Source: Plantago ovata
Taxonomy: Eukaryota; Streptophyta; Magnoliopsida; Lamiales; Plantaginaceae
Length of the DNA: 64,000 nt
Direction of reading: 5' to 3'
Assembly (NCBI GenBank): GCA_028274465.1
Contig: CM051457.1
Span: 69,166,496-69,230,495 of the forward strand
A program made the translations under genes and the position numbers. How positions within the stretch are numbered: position 1 is the first letter of the stretch; the number at the start of each line of letters is the position of its first letter. The notes beneath the pieces are model-generated. The model did not search any database. It was not told the origin of the DNA and worked only from the letters and a program-made list of their open reading frames with translations. Positions 10,330 through 23,245 of this stretch are shown here, piece after piece.

Positions 10330-12747
10330 ATGTCTATAGGAGACGCTCCCTTGCTGAAGCTGGAAAACTATGAAAAATGGCGAAACAACATGATGTTACA
10401 TCTTGAGGCCATTAGTGATGAAATGGTCACTGTCATAAATGATGGACCTATCAAGATCACTAAACTTGAGAGAAGCTTTCCTCACAAAACCACGGATCCC
10501 ACTGGTAAGGAAACTATCTTAGGAGAACCGGTTGACACCGCCGTTCCAAAACCAAGAGATCGACTTCCGACGAAGCTAAGAGATTCCGTCTTGATGGACA
10601 AGCAAGAAACATCATCATTCGATCAACTCCGGATACTATACAGTGTAAAGTGTGGGGTGCCAAAACTGCTAAGGAAGCTTGGAAAATGGTTCAAGATCTT
10701 TGCGCTGGATCTGATAAAACCAAGGAAAACAGACTCGAAGTGCTGAAGTTAAAGTTCCAGAACTTTAAACAAAGTACAAATGAGTCACTAGAAGACTTGG
10801 ACTTCAGATTCACAACTCTAGTAAGTGAGATGGCTGCCTTAGGAGTTGGAAATCTTTACTCAGATTCTGTGAAGGTGAAAACCATTATCAGAAGTCTGAA
10901 CCAAGAATGGATCTATACTCAGAATTTCTACTATAATCAAGGAATGCCAAACATCACACCTACATAGTTGTTCTCTCATCTTGCTACTGTCAACTACGAG
11001 ACAAAGCAAAGAGAAAATGTGTTTGCTGAAAAATCGCAAAACATTGCTCTTGCTGCAAAGCCATCATCTTCTGAAAAGAAGAATGATAAAGAGCCTGCTC
11101 ATGAAAATGCTTTAGTTGTTAAAAACATGAAGAAATTCATCAGTAAGGAACTTGAAAGGCGAAAAGCAAAATAGAAGCTGAAAAAGCATCTTGGTAACAA
11201 CTACCATAAATACAAGAATGAGGCTAGCTCGCTGAACAAGTAGGCTCAGCAAGCAAATTCCTTTGAAGAACCAGCAGTTGGAAATGATCTCCGCTTTTAC
11301 TGCAAAAAGCCTGGACACTTCAAAGCAAATTGTCCTTTGCTAAAAGGTAAATCTGCTGAAAAGAAGAAGAAGTTCAAAAGGGCTTTTATTGCTGAAGAAA
11401 AGAAGAAGCTTCAAGCAAAAATCGATGCGTTGTGCATTGATACCAGCTCCGAAGACAGTGAGGTAGAAAGCTCAGACACTGAAGAAGAAGAAGCCACTCT
11501 TGACGTAGAGATCAGCAAGGAAGTTTGTGGAATAGCTATGGAAGTTTATCCAGATGTGTCAAACTACGAATTCTGCCTCATGGCCGGTCAGGTAAATAGT
11601 CCTGCTTCTGACTCTGACTCAGAAAGTGAAGATGATATTGACCTTGATAGAATTCAAGGAGAAATCGAAAGGTTTGAGAAAACTCTGAGCAAACAGCAAG
11701 AGAAACTACAGAATGCTGAAACTCTGACCAAGCAAACTACTGAAAAGTACGTATTGCTGAAAGAAGAGTCAGAAAAGAAAGATGCTGAAATATTGCATCT
11801 CAAGAAGTTGATTGCTGAAGCTACAGAGAAGAATTCTCAAATGGCAATAGAATTGGAAGAGTATCAGTCCTCAGTTCTAAAGTTACTTGCTGAAATACAA
11901 GAAATGAAAAAGATGAAAATCAATTTCAAATCCTATGCTGATGCAAGTAATACGCTGACTGAACTAAACTCTTATACGAGAGATCCATCTCAGAAAGAAG
12001 GTTTAGGTGCAACGTATGAAGGTGATGACGTAATAATCTTGAGTAAAGACAAATCACCAATTACCTTTGTACGCGCAACTGATAGTGGTCAACCAGAACT
12101 CTATCAGATTGGTCAATCTAAGGTTGCTGAAAAATGCAATCAAGAACCTACGACCGTAAAGCACGTTGTTGCTACTCAAAGTAATAAGACTTTAAAAGGA
12201 AAACAGGTTGCTGAAAAGCAAACTGTTAAGAAAAACGATGCTGTAAAGTATTCCGCCAAACAAGTTGCTGAAAAGCAATTTGTTAAGTCAAAAGGCAAGA
12301 TTACTAAAAGTAATCAGAAGACCTTTGCTGACAAACCTGAATCAAGTAAGGTTACTAAGACAAAAGCTCAGCATTCTCCGAAAAGTGGACTCGGTTTCAA
12401 AATCAAGCAAAGTCAACTTTTTCATGAGTATAAGCAAAGTCAGCAAATATACTTCAAAGAAATGAATAAAACCAAGCGTAAGAGTTCTGACAAACTCAAA
12501 ACGCTAGGGCTAGAAGGAACCTTGCCAGAAAAGAACTTACTGAAAAGTATGTTCAGCAAAAAGGTCAACCGAGCAAGACACCACATCAGAAAGTGGATTT
12601 GATTAGCAAGAATCAAAAGTCTTTCGGCTCAAAACCTCCTAGTTCCTCAGCAAGTAGAAACAAGTCAAAGTTGAAAAACTTAAGACTTGGGTTTCCACTG
12701 GACGCATTCTTGAACATGTTAATCGACATCCAATATTGGATAATTAA
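10330..12747 (+). pseudogene. Copia gag (element A), broken
   Basis: Gag begins MSIGDAPLLKLENYEKW at 10330, ~100 bp after the primer-binding site. A short deletion near 10560, judged against copy B, shifts the frame. The remainder continues at 10650-12602 with in-frame stops near 10965 and 11172 and more just after. The zinc knuckle near 11290 reads RFYCKKPGHFKANC: its first cysteine is arginine here but cysteine in B. A coiled-coil segment (~11640-11930) follows an acidic stretch. Two single-base deletions near 12495 and 12655 shift the tail. The frame ends at TAA 12745-12747, a stop shared with B. Confidence 0.88.
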
Positions 12748-15223
12748 CTTGTTTGCTCTTGATTGTGCAGACTTCAGCCACGGAGACAAACAATGCAATC
12801 TGGCACTTTGACAGTGGTTGTGGAAAGCACATGACGGGCAACAAGAATAACCTTATAAACTATAGACGGTGGTCTAAAGGTCCAACAATAAGGTTTGCTG
12901 GTGGAGGCTTTGGTTCTACAAAAGGTTATGGTGACGTGAAGTTAGGATGCATTACCATTTCGGGAGTTCTTTATGTCAAAAATCTTAAGTTTAACCTTTT
13001 CAGCATGAGTCAATTCGCTGATAAAGGATATCTCATCAAAATCAAAAGTGATGAATGTAAACTTATAGACTTTGAGACAAAGAAGGTTATTATGGTTGCT
13101 AGAAGATCAGGAGGTTTGTACACTGTAGATTGGTCTTCAGCAATCGTTGAAAAATGCCTTGTCTCAGATCATGATTGCCTTGCTGAAAAAGCATGGTTAT
13201 GGCATAAAAGAACAAGTCACCTAAACTTCAAGACGCTGAATAAGCTGTCTAAAAAGGCACTTGTAGTTGGATTGCCTAAGGTCACTTTCAAGAAGGATGG
13301 TGTTTGCAATGCATGTCAACAAGGAAAGCAAACCAAATCTTCTTTTAAGAACAAGGCAGTACCGTCAACTACAACACCTTTACAACTCCTGCACATGGAC
13401 TTGTTTGAATCTTCTTCAACAACCTATGCTAGTAAGAAGTATGGTCTGGTGGTGGTAGATGACTATTCAAGATTCACTTGGGTAGTATTTATCAAGCACA
13501 AGTCTGAAACAAGGACTGAAATACCTAACTTACTGAATAAGCTTGAAGTCATGAAAAATGACAAGGTAAAAGTCATAAGAACAGACCATGGTACTGAGTT
13601 TGTGAACCAGTACATAACTGAGTATTGCAATTCAAAAGGCATACAACATCAGTTATCCTCAGTAGGGACACCACAACAAAATGGTGTTGCTTAAAGGAAG
13701 AATCGCACCCTAAAAGAAGCTGCTAGAACAATGCTTGCTGACACTGAAATAAGTGAAGCTTACTGGGTTGAAGCGATTAATACCGCCTGCTATACTCAAA
13801 ACAGATGTATGATTACTAAGGAATACAACAAAAGTCCATATGAGTTATTTGTTGGAAGACCTCCTAACATCAACCATCTAAGAGTATTTGGTTGTAAGTG
13901 TTTTATTCTTAACAATGGTAGAGAATACCTAAGAACATTTCAACCAAAGGCAGACGAAGCGATATTTCTTGGTTACTCCTTGCATAGTAAAGCTTATAGA
14001 GTTTACAATAAAAAGGCACAAAAGATCGAAGAATCAGTGCATGTTGTATTCTATGAAAAGTCACAAGGAGTGCCTGCTGAAGAAGAAATATCAGATTGTA
14101 TGAAGAAGCTACTCATACACGAGCAAAGAACTGAATCTGATGCTAGGAAAATCAAGTCAATTGAACAAAATGATGATTCTGACAATGACTCTCCTCCCCC
14201 GAGTCATGAGAAGATAAATATAGTTCATGACAAAGAATTTCCAGCAAAAGACGCAGTTGCTCCGGATGTTGCTGAAACAATGCAACTTCCTGTGCCTACT
14301 GACGAGTTACCACAATCTAGCAATGCTGAACAAGCAGTTGCTGATAAACCAATCTCAGCAGAGACACAACAAAATACCAGTAGTACTGAGCAAATACATA
14401 CTGAAGAGTCACATGCTGATGAGCAAACTTATCCAGATCCAAAGAGCAGAAAACCTGTTAATAAATAGATTAGAGTTCATCCCTCTACGGATATGATTGG
14501 TGATATTGACAAACGCCAAGTGACTAGATCCAAAGTATCTGCTACTCGTGGACTTGCTGAAGAAGCAAAAGTCGTAGAAGTAGAAGCTTTGTTCTCTTGC
14601 TTTGTTTCAGAAATTGAACCCAAGACCATAGAAGAAGCTTTAAAGCATTCTGAATGGATCAAGGCAATGCAAGAAGAACTGGATCAATTTGAAAGGAACA
14701 AAGTCTGGAAACTTGTACCCCTTGCTGAAGGCAAGACAACAATTGGTACAAAGTGGGTGTTCAGAAACAAGCTGAGTGAGTCTGGTGAAGTAACAAGGAA
14801 CAAAGCACGTTTAGTTGCTCAAGGTTACTGTCAGACTGAAGGATTGGACTATGATGAGTCTTATGCACCAGTTGCAAGATTGGATGCAATTAGACTTTTC
14901 TTGGCCTTTGCTGCTCACAATGACTTCATTGTTTATCAAATGGATGTTAAAAGTGCATTCTTAAATGGTGAACTTGCTGAAGAAGTCTATTTGGAACAAC
15001 CCCCTGGATTTGAACTTCCCTCAGAAACCAAGATGGTATACAAGCTTCAGAAAGCTGTATATGATCTAAAGCAAGCACCAAGAGCTTGGTATGATACCTT
15101 AGCAAAGTTCTTGCTGGATAATGGTTTCAAGAAAGGTGAAGTTGACAAAACTTTGTTTACCATGAACCATGATGCTAAAATACTCTTAGTTCAGATTTAT
15201 GTGGATGACATAATATTTGGATC
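12744..15223 (+). pseudogene. Copia pol: protease, integrase, reverse transcriptase N-part (element A)
   Basis: One frame, open after TAA 12741-12743, holds protease (HFDSGCGKHMTG, ~12801), the integrase zinc-binding region (WHKRTSH ... CNACQQGK), the integrase core (LLHMDLFE ... RTDHGTEFV) and reverse transcriptase ending YVDDIIFGS at 15223. In-frame stops lie at 13692 and 14466. The first replaces the catalytic glutamate of integrase (GVA-stop-RKNRTL; B has E there). Element B then splits the gene directly after the YVDD motif, and the frame resumes at 29155 with ~66 bp lost. Pol has no ATG of its own and lies in -1 phase to the gag tail. Confidence 0.92.
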
Positions 15224-16796
15224 TGTTGGTCCCTTTAAACAACAAGAAAAGACTAGAGGGGGGGGGTGAATAGTCTTTTCAAACTTTCGTTGTTTAAAAA
15301 CTTTCTCAGCAAGGACTTATTACTTTTCAGTAATGAGTTTGTTGATACTTAACTTTCTCAGCAAGCGCAAGTTACTTTTCAGTAACGAGTTTTGCTGATA
15401 CTTAAAAACAGAGAGCGGAAGTCTTTGATACAATAAGTGCTTGTTAGTAAGTGATAGTTTCAGCAAGTGAACAGAGTGATTGTGTACAGATAGATATGCT
15501 TTGCTGAAAACTAAATGCAGTAAGTAAATCAGACAAACACTTTTATAGTGGTATCTAAGAGTGGCGTAATCTCTCAACTAATCCACTTTATCCTTTCTAG
15601 GACTGAATCCACTAAGACAAGTTTGAGGTTCCTTACAACACCTATCTAGAGCAATTAAAACAGAAACCAAAGCACACTTGCTTCGTTTCCAGGCTAACTA
15701 GAGAATGAAATCTTGTTCTCCACCAAACTTGGGACTTTTAATCAGCAACTCTATGCTCGATTAAGTTCCCCCTAAATTTCACGCCTGAAAGGGTGTATTT
15801 TCAGTTAGAGAGGTTTGGGATGAGATAACTTGATTATAACTTATTCATCTACAACAAGTAATCTAAGAAACAAAATTTTGAATACTTTGCAGTAAACAAG
15901 TTTGATTATTTCTGGTGTCAAGACTTGTTCTTGTTCGAAAGAAAGAACACTTAACTAATTTCTTAGCCGTGTATGTTCTACTTCTTCACAAGTAGCTTTT
16001 TCAAAACTTTAATTCTTGGAACGGATCAAAGGCAGTAAAGAGTATTTGAAGGGTATGTGAGTTTTAAGCACAAGTGAGAGTTTGATCACGTTGTTGACAC
16101 ACTTCAACTCTTTGCCGGATGACCTCTATTTATAGTGAATCAAGGGAGCCGTTTGAATTTTGAATTCTAAGTCTTTTGTTCCTGAAGATGTCACTATCTT
16201 TCTTTTGTACTTTCAACAGCGTCCTTTATTTGTCTTCTAGTCTTCATGTCCTTCGCGTGCATGCTTTGCATTTAATGTTCATTTGAATGAGATTCAAATA
16301 TGAACGTTGGAGCGCAAATGCAAGTATTATCAGCAAGGAGGTCACATATGTTTTTCAGCAAGTGGTCAGTCTCAGTTTCAGCAAGCACAACCTACTCTGT
16401 CGTTTAGATTTTCACTTATGCAAGCTGTTGCTGAAGTTTCCACTTTCTGAGCAACATGTGCCTTTGTAGATAACAATCTTCAGAAATCTTCTAGTCTTCA
16501 GTCTTCGAATTCTTCAAGTTTTTGAACGGTTCTAAATGCTTCAATAGTTTGTTTGTGTAAACAAAGTACATCATCAGCAAATGCTTCAATAGGTTGTTTT
16601 TCTTTTCAGAAAACAAGATACATCATAAGCGGTAAAACAAACCTATCTAGCACCTACTCTAAGTCTTCAACAAACGTTCCTCTTTTACAATGTCCTCTAA
16701 AATTCTAAATTCCAATGTACCTTAAGAGTACTAGTTACTGGACTTTCCTTAATTTAGCATGGTTAATTGCTCATCAAAATTACAAGTTTCCTAACA
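15224..16796 (-). repeat. 3' LTR of element B
   Basis: 1,573 bp, the reverse complement of A's LTR, from TGTTGGTCCC at 15224 to CCTAACA at 16796. It keeps the TATA box (16127-16134) and the terminal inverted repeat with a homopolymer loop (G8 on the plus strand near 15257). The polypurine tract follows at 16797-16811, reading AATTTCCCCC on the plus strand. Confidence 0.93.
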
Positions 16797-17059
16797 AATT
16801 TCCCCCTTTTTGATGTTAGCAATCCATGGCTAAATTAATTGTTACCCTTTTAGAGGTTTCTGATGTTGAATAAATCAGTTGATTAATGCATGCATACTTG
16901 AATAATAAAAGAGTAAGCATAAGTAGATTGCATAATCAAAAACCAATAAGAGTCAAAAGCTTTATTGCTGATAGTTATCTTTCAGTAAATTTACAAGAAA
17001 GTTCAGAGATAACTACACAAAATCAGCAAATAAAACTAAACAAAGCTTTTACAAGGGAC
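16797..17059 (-). other. Polypurine tract and 3' untranslated region of element B
   Basis: Reverse complement of the A region 36294-36554. The polypurine tract (plus-strand AATTTCCCCCTTTTT, 16797-16811) primes plus-strand DNA synthesis in this element class. No gene is visible; the short plus frame at 16886-17158 overlaps ORF2's end and looks like a shadow. Confidence 0.8.
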
Positions 17060-20000
17060 TTAAGCTCTTTCAGCAGAAGATTTTCTCAGAATCTCCCTTA
17101 CACTTTTCTCAGCAAGTGCAGAAAATTCAACACAGTCCTTTTCGTAATCTTCAAGTAGCTTACGGACTTCGAGCTGAATGATTCTTGCGTTCTTGCAGGC
17201 GGTATAATGATGTTTTTCAACATTCATTAATTTGTAGTGCAACACCCACAAGTGCATGCCCCAATTGCTGGCATGGAGAAGTTGTGTATCTGAAATGCCT
17301 TTGTTAGCATGAATCTTCCTTAACCAGCGAAGATCTTCTTCTTGATCCTTAGCAGTGAGATAGAAATACTCATAAGGAATCAATCCATATTTCTTCTTTG
17401 ACTTCTTGGTTATAGGGTCAGAGTAATAGGCAACATCAATTGGTTTAATCAGTTCAGGTTCTTGTTTTACATTCTTGCCAATTGAAGTTCTTCTTACCAA
17501 GACTTTCAGATTCAGCCATCTCCCATCTATGTTTCTTGGGAAGGGAGGAGGATTTCTTTCTTTTCTTTTCACTTTTAATTCAATCCAAGTGTACATTTGA
17601 TTCAGTACAACTGTTGGAAAGAAATCATTTACCAATAAGTCTTCCAGCTTTAAGATCCAGCAACCATGAACATTTCTGATCACATTTTAAGTAGTTTCCT
17701 CATTGCTGGTCTTTGTGTATTCAATACTGGAGCCAATGGCAATGCCGGCAAGCCTCTTTTCTTCCTGTCTTTGCCTTCTTCTTCTTGACTTTGCATTTTC
17801 TTGATCTCTTGCTGAAGATCTTGAGTCAGAAGAGAAATGTTTTGAATGGCCAGACGGAGTTAAGGCTGTAATTGGTCTAGCTCTTATAGCTTGAGCTATA
17901 GTCTGATTGTCATCATCATCATCATCTTCATTCAGATCTTGATGACTTTCAGTGTGACAGTATTCATGAGTTTCAGCAGAAGTTTTTCTCTTTTTCGGAT
18001 TTGCTGAATTCAACTCAGAATCTGCTTCAGCTTGTCTTTTAGAACTTTGCTCTTTTTCAGCAAGAGGTTCTATAGTCAGTGGCGCTTCAGCAGGGGTTTT
18101 CTTTCTTGAAGATTTCTTTTTCTTATCTTCCCCCTTAGACATGGATTGCATCATTGGAGTAATGTGCAGAGAAAAGAACTCATTGCAATTTTCAGCAAGA
18201 GTACTTAGGCTATTGTACTTCATGATAATTGCCTGCTGATCAGAGGTCAACTTTGACAATTCTTGATTGATACTCACAAAGTTTTCCTCATGTCTGCGCT
18301 CTGTTTCGACTTTGTCTTCAATGAAAGTCTGAGCCTTTTCCAATGCAGACTTTGCTAGTTTGAGTGCTTGACTGACATCTTCTTCATAGCTTTTGTGGTA
18401 TAGACTTATGTATTTCTGAGCTATGGTATGAGAAGTAGTGCGTTTCAGCACAGTAGCCAGTATTTTGCCGATGTCAAGCGGACTCTCAGCAAGCAGTGCA
18501 TCATCTTCTGCTTTGCAGGCTTTGTGGACTTCCATTAGTGCCAAAATTCTTGGAGTAAAATCCTCCACATGTGGAAACGGCACTAAAGTCGGGGTCAAGG
18601 AATGAACTTTAAGCTCAGTAGCGAATTGATCATCTCTGGTCAGCAAATGGCTTCTTAAGTCATCTCCTACATCATTTTCATGATCAGGAGGAGGAATTGT
18701 GACCACGGTGGGTTCACCTTTCTTTGATTGATCATCCTCATTTGATGAAAGATCGTCTTCGTCATCAGATTCATCAAGGCCAGCAACCTTGGTTCCTAAA
18801 TCTGCAGCTTCATTCCCTTTTGGTTGAGTGGTTGCTGATGGCAACGCTTCAGACTCAACAACTGGAGTTTCACCAGTAGTGACTTTTAATTGAGTAGTTG
18901 CTGAGGGCAACGTTTGAGACTCAATAAGTGGGGTTTCACCAGTAGTAAGTGGAAGGGAGGGGACTTCCTTAAGCTTCACTCCTGAAGATTGAGCAATGTC
19001 TAGATTCTGCGTATGCCTTACATGAATCTGTAGACTGTTTTGAAGTGCTCTTTGATAATCTTCATCCAATTCTTCATCATCAAGGTTTGGATCAGTGACC
19101 TTGGCTTCGAGTAAATATAACTCGGCATCAGAAAGCTTGCTTTTGCCTAGTTTCAAAGCAGCGCGCTTTCTGGCGTACTCTTCTTTAGTATCAGCGCCTT
19201 GTACAGGTGCTGGAGTACTTGTCTCAGCAGGAGCAGGATTGGATTCTTGTTGCTGACTTGGTGTTTGATCAGCTTGCTGATTGTCATGATGTTCAGTCTC
19301 AGCAACTGTCAGTTTAAGTCCACCAGCATCAGGACTAGGACCTTGATTATCATCATCGTCGTCCTTTTTATCCTTAGAATCTTTTCCTTCATCATCACTG
19401 GGATCTGTAGGAATGTTCTCATCTTCTTCTTCTTCATCATCATCCGTCAGTATAACCTACTCAAGAAGTTTGTATAGTGCAACACTCGTAACTTCCACTT
19501 CTTCATTGATTTTGTGGGGATCAGCCACCACGGGTACAAAGGAACCCTTGAGCATCACAGCTTGTTCAGCTGGAGAGGCACTCTTGAATTTGGCTTTCAT
19601 ATTCTCTCTGATTAGAGCAATCAGACTTGAGCTCATGAGCTGAGAATATGTCAACTCTTCTGGAAGTATGGAGTGCACAAAAGTCTCGAGTTTCAGCAGA
19701 GAAATTCTCTTTTTCTCGTTGGATAGATGAAGATGAAGGTCAGAAAAGTCCATCCTTCTGTACCTTTTCCAGTTGCTGACAGACTTAGCAACTCTGGACA
19801 AGGTAGTTTTCTTGAAGTCTGAGTAAAGTTCTTCTGAACTTACTTTCGGATCTTCAGTGATGTGAACCACTTAAGTGGTCTCCTTTTGAGCCTGAAAAAG
19901 AACAAAATTAAGTTCAGGAAAGTTTTGGAGAATAGTTTTAGAGTCCAAAGCTGGAGCATGATTTACCTGCTGAGATTCAGCAAGCTCATGTTGCACACTT

Positions 20001-22243
20001 GTTTGTGCTGGTACTATTTCCATTGCTTCAGGAGCTTGAAAAGCATCCTTGAATTGTTCATCCTGCTGAGCAGGAGGTGTGGATTCTGGTCCAGAGGCTT
20101 CAGCAACCTTCTGACTTGTATCTTGAGAAGTCTGTAAAGAAATCATTATATTAGCAAAAGAATGAGTTCAGATAGTGAAGTTTTTCTTATGGTTGAGTTA
20201 ACTACCTGCTGAAGAAGGACAAGTGGTGACTTAGTCCTTTCAGCAATGACAGCTTCTTCAGTATCTGGGACTTTTTCTTCAGCAGACTTTTTTTTTTTTT
20301 TCTGTTTGAGAAAGTTGTGCGGGTTCAGCAATCTCCCTTGTCTCTGAAATGACAACTTGAGCAGAGACATCTTGACCCTTGAGTTCACTACTTGTCATGA
20401 AAACATCTACCGATTTGTTGGAGTTGTCATCCATCTCCAAATCCATTTGCTGGCTCAGTTCTATCAGCACCAGCTGAACTTTGTCAATGGATGTTTTTGG
20501 TGAACTAGGTCGAGTATTCTCAGCATCATGGGATGCGTCGTCGAATAGTGTCTCTTGTGGTGTTTCAGCAATCTCTGGGACTTGAACCATTGCAGTCTTA
20601 GCAACTGGTTCTTCAGCAACTTGATGAGTTGCTTGTTCAGCAACCATCTTTTCAGCATTGGCAGCATCAGCAAGTGCCGCGGTTCTTATATCAGCAGCAA
20701 TATCAATGTAGATATTTGGGATTGAGGCAAGAATTTTATTTCCACTGCCTTGTGGTCTCTTCTCAGTAGATGTATCAACATTGAGTTGATTGTTGAAGGC
20801 TTCCGCAAACACTTCAACATTGCTGACGTAGGTTTCAGTAACCACTTCATCAACATCTACTGGAACTTGTGTTTCAACAACTGCGGAGAATCATCCGAAA
20901 GATCATGGACAATTGGTACTGACTTGCGAGCCAGTGTTTTCTTTCTTGGGTTACTTGTCCTTTTTCTCTGGGGGACGGGGTTAGCTGATGACGCTGCAGT
21001 CTGAGTGTCATCATCAGCTTTCCTCTTTTTCTTCTTAGATTTTTCAAGTTTCTCTCCAGCAGGAGCGTCAGTAGTTGCATTTTCAGCAACGACTGTTGTA
21101 CACTTACCTTGTTGATCACCATCTACAACAGTTTCATCAACAACTTTTTCAGTTGTTGGAACATTTTCTTGCTGAGTAGTGGTGACAACATCTGCAGCTG
21201 TTGTATACCTTTCTTGATGACTTGTGCTGACAACATTTGCAGCTGTTGTCTTCTTTGATTTTTCCAGTTTCTTATCAGCAAGCTTAGGTGCATTTTGCTT
21301 GTAGAAGGCTCTTCCCACATTGCATACTGATTTCTTAATCGGCAATGGGTTTCTCAGCTGAATCCTGAAGTGTTCAAGGATATAGCATATTTTTAGTCCA
21401 TACATGACTGGGAAGGTAGGTGAGACCTTGTTGTCTTCAACCTTAACCTTGAATTTAGTACCACAATCAACAAGTCTGTTGAAAATGTACTTTGCCCAGT
21501 TGAGCTCAGTTTTGTTCTCATATATATGCATCAGCAGCGGCCACCTTCTCAACCTACTTGGTCTATTCCTCCAACATGGGAGTCCAAGACTTTGATTAGT
21601 AGCAGAGCTACTAGACCAAGTGAATGACAGAGATGCTTCCTCTTAACGTGCTTTGTCCAAGTCACGGGAGCAATCTCTCCTTTCTTCATTCTCTCATTTC
21701 TGACATCACTGTAGAAGGCTTCGATTTCTTCTTCAGTGGCAGTGATGTCATCTTTAGTTCCAGTGGTCGGAATCTGAAAGATGTCGACTAAATCAGTCCA
21801 TTTCAGGACTATTTGCACATTCTCAACTGTGGTGAAGATCACTTTTTCTGTGACTGCTTGACCATCAGTTAGAGTCTGGATTTCTGCATTATTGTAGAAC
21901 TCCATTGTATCTAACATACTCACTTTCTTAGGGCGAGCTGTTATAAAGAGAGTGAGGCCTTGCTGTTTTAACAAGTCAAGTGCCTCTTCATTGTCACCGT
22001 CAAGTTCTTGTTCATAGAAGTATTGGATATACTTCTCTTTGGCAAAACCACCCCATTGCATCATCATCTCACACTTTGCAGTGTCTAGATATGCAGGCGG
22101 CATGGGTTTCTCGGTTATTCTATCATTTTTCAACATAATTTTCACTGTGTTGGTCACCGGAGTTATCACCGGAGCAGTGCTTTTTCCAGCACTGTCAACC
22201 TTAGATGATTTTGAAGTCTTAGAGGACTGTTTTTTGGTGCCAT
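17060..22243 (-). pseudogene. Copia accessory ORF2 (element B)
   Basis: Starts at ATG 22243 (MAPK). A single-base loss in the A-run just after the start shifts the frame. Pieces at 22169-21549, 21552-20857, 20845-20279, 20146-19871, 19870-19457, 19156-17687 and 17683-17060 follow ORF2 of A in order. Segments: N-terminal domain (FITARPKK ... FQIPTTGT ... SLGLVALLLIKVLDSHVGG), repetitive V/A/E/Q/T-rich middle, acidic stretch, coiled coil, KKRK/RRRRQR basic patches, and a conserved C-terminal ~205 residues starting MIRNVHGCWILKLEDL. A stop at the NEETT junction (17687) separates the last domain; A has a different stop there, so the ancestral frame ran through. No signal peptide or clear membrane anchor. 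Confidence 0.85.
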
Positions 22244-23245
22244 TGTTTTTATAGGGTGAGAAATGTGTACGAAAAAGATTACTTTGCTTTTTTACCGGAG
22301 GTACAGTAGATTCAGGCGAAAATTTGTAGAGAAAGGAAATGTGAGTTAAAGAATTTGTCTTTCTCTAACTCCTTGTTTATATAGTGTCTTTGATGTGCAA
22401 GAAGCTCAATCGATTTTGAGTTCTCAGCAAGGGTAAATCAGAGATTCAATAGAGTTAGTGGAGCCTTTGCATCAAATGCGTAGTGGCCCACTAACAAAAC
22501 CCGTCAGAGCACTCTTTCTCTTTGCAATGTTAACCGTTAGATAAAAAACGCCTTTTAATCAATGGCCACGATTGTATTTCATGTCATGATTATTAGCGAG
22601 TTTATATGTGCCCGATTAACGTCACAAATTGATTTTACCTAGATTTATTGGATTTGATTGCTTGCTTAAGTAAACAAGAATCTTTTCAGCGAGTTTGTGT
22701 AACCAGCCTTGTTACTTGCTGAAAGTTCCAACATTAATCAGACATGTCAAATTTCTTTAAGTTAAAAGATATTTCTGAGTTCCCGTATCAGCAAATTCTT
22801 TTTATCTTGAGCTACCTTTTGGTAAAATCTGAGAAGTGAGTTTGCTCTTTTCTGAGTTCCCGTCTCAGAATTTTCCTTTGATACTTAAATACCTGTTTCA
22901 GTATATTTGATTGTCTGAATGCATGTTTCAGCAATCTTTAAGGTTTTTCTCGTACTGAGTGCCCGTCTCAGCAAGTGATCAAGTTTCCTAACAAATACCC
23001 GTTTTGAAGGAATTACTTGCTAAATGCCTGTTTCAGCAATCATGTAGTGACTTATCATTTCTTTTTAGAAGAAATCAGTGGTAGGAGCTTTTATTCAAGT
23101 AAGAATACTTTGGCTTGTTGAATGCCTGTTTCAGCAATCTGCCAATTGTATCCCTTATTGAGGTAATTCAATCAATCCAAGGTTATACCTTAGCATTGCG
23201 AATCTATTATCTGGTAGGGGCTTGGTAAAGATGTCAGCAAGTTGA
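22244..23245 (-). other. Pol-ORF2 spacer of element B with stem-loop array
   Basis: About 1 kb without a gene. It holds seven stem-loops matching the array of A one for one, in reverse orientation: about 22773-22793, 22851-22870, 22880-22904, 22909-22932, 22952-22974, 23017-23039 and 23116-23138. A TATATAAA box (plus-strand TTTATATA, 22376-22383) lies 133 bp before the ORF2 ATG. Confidence 0.8.
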
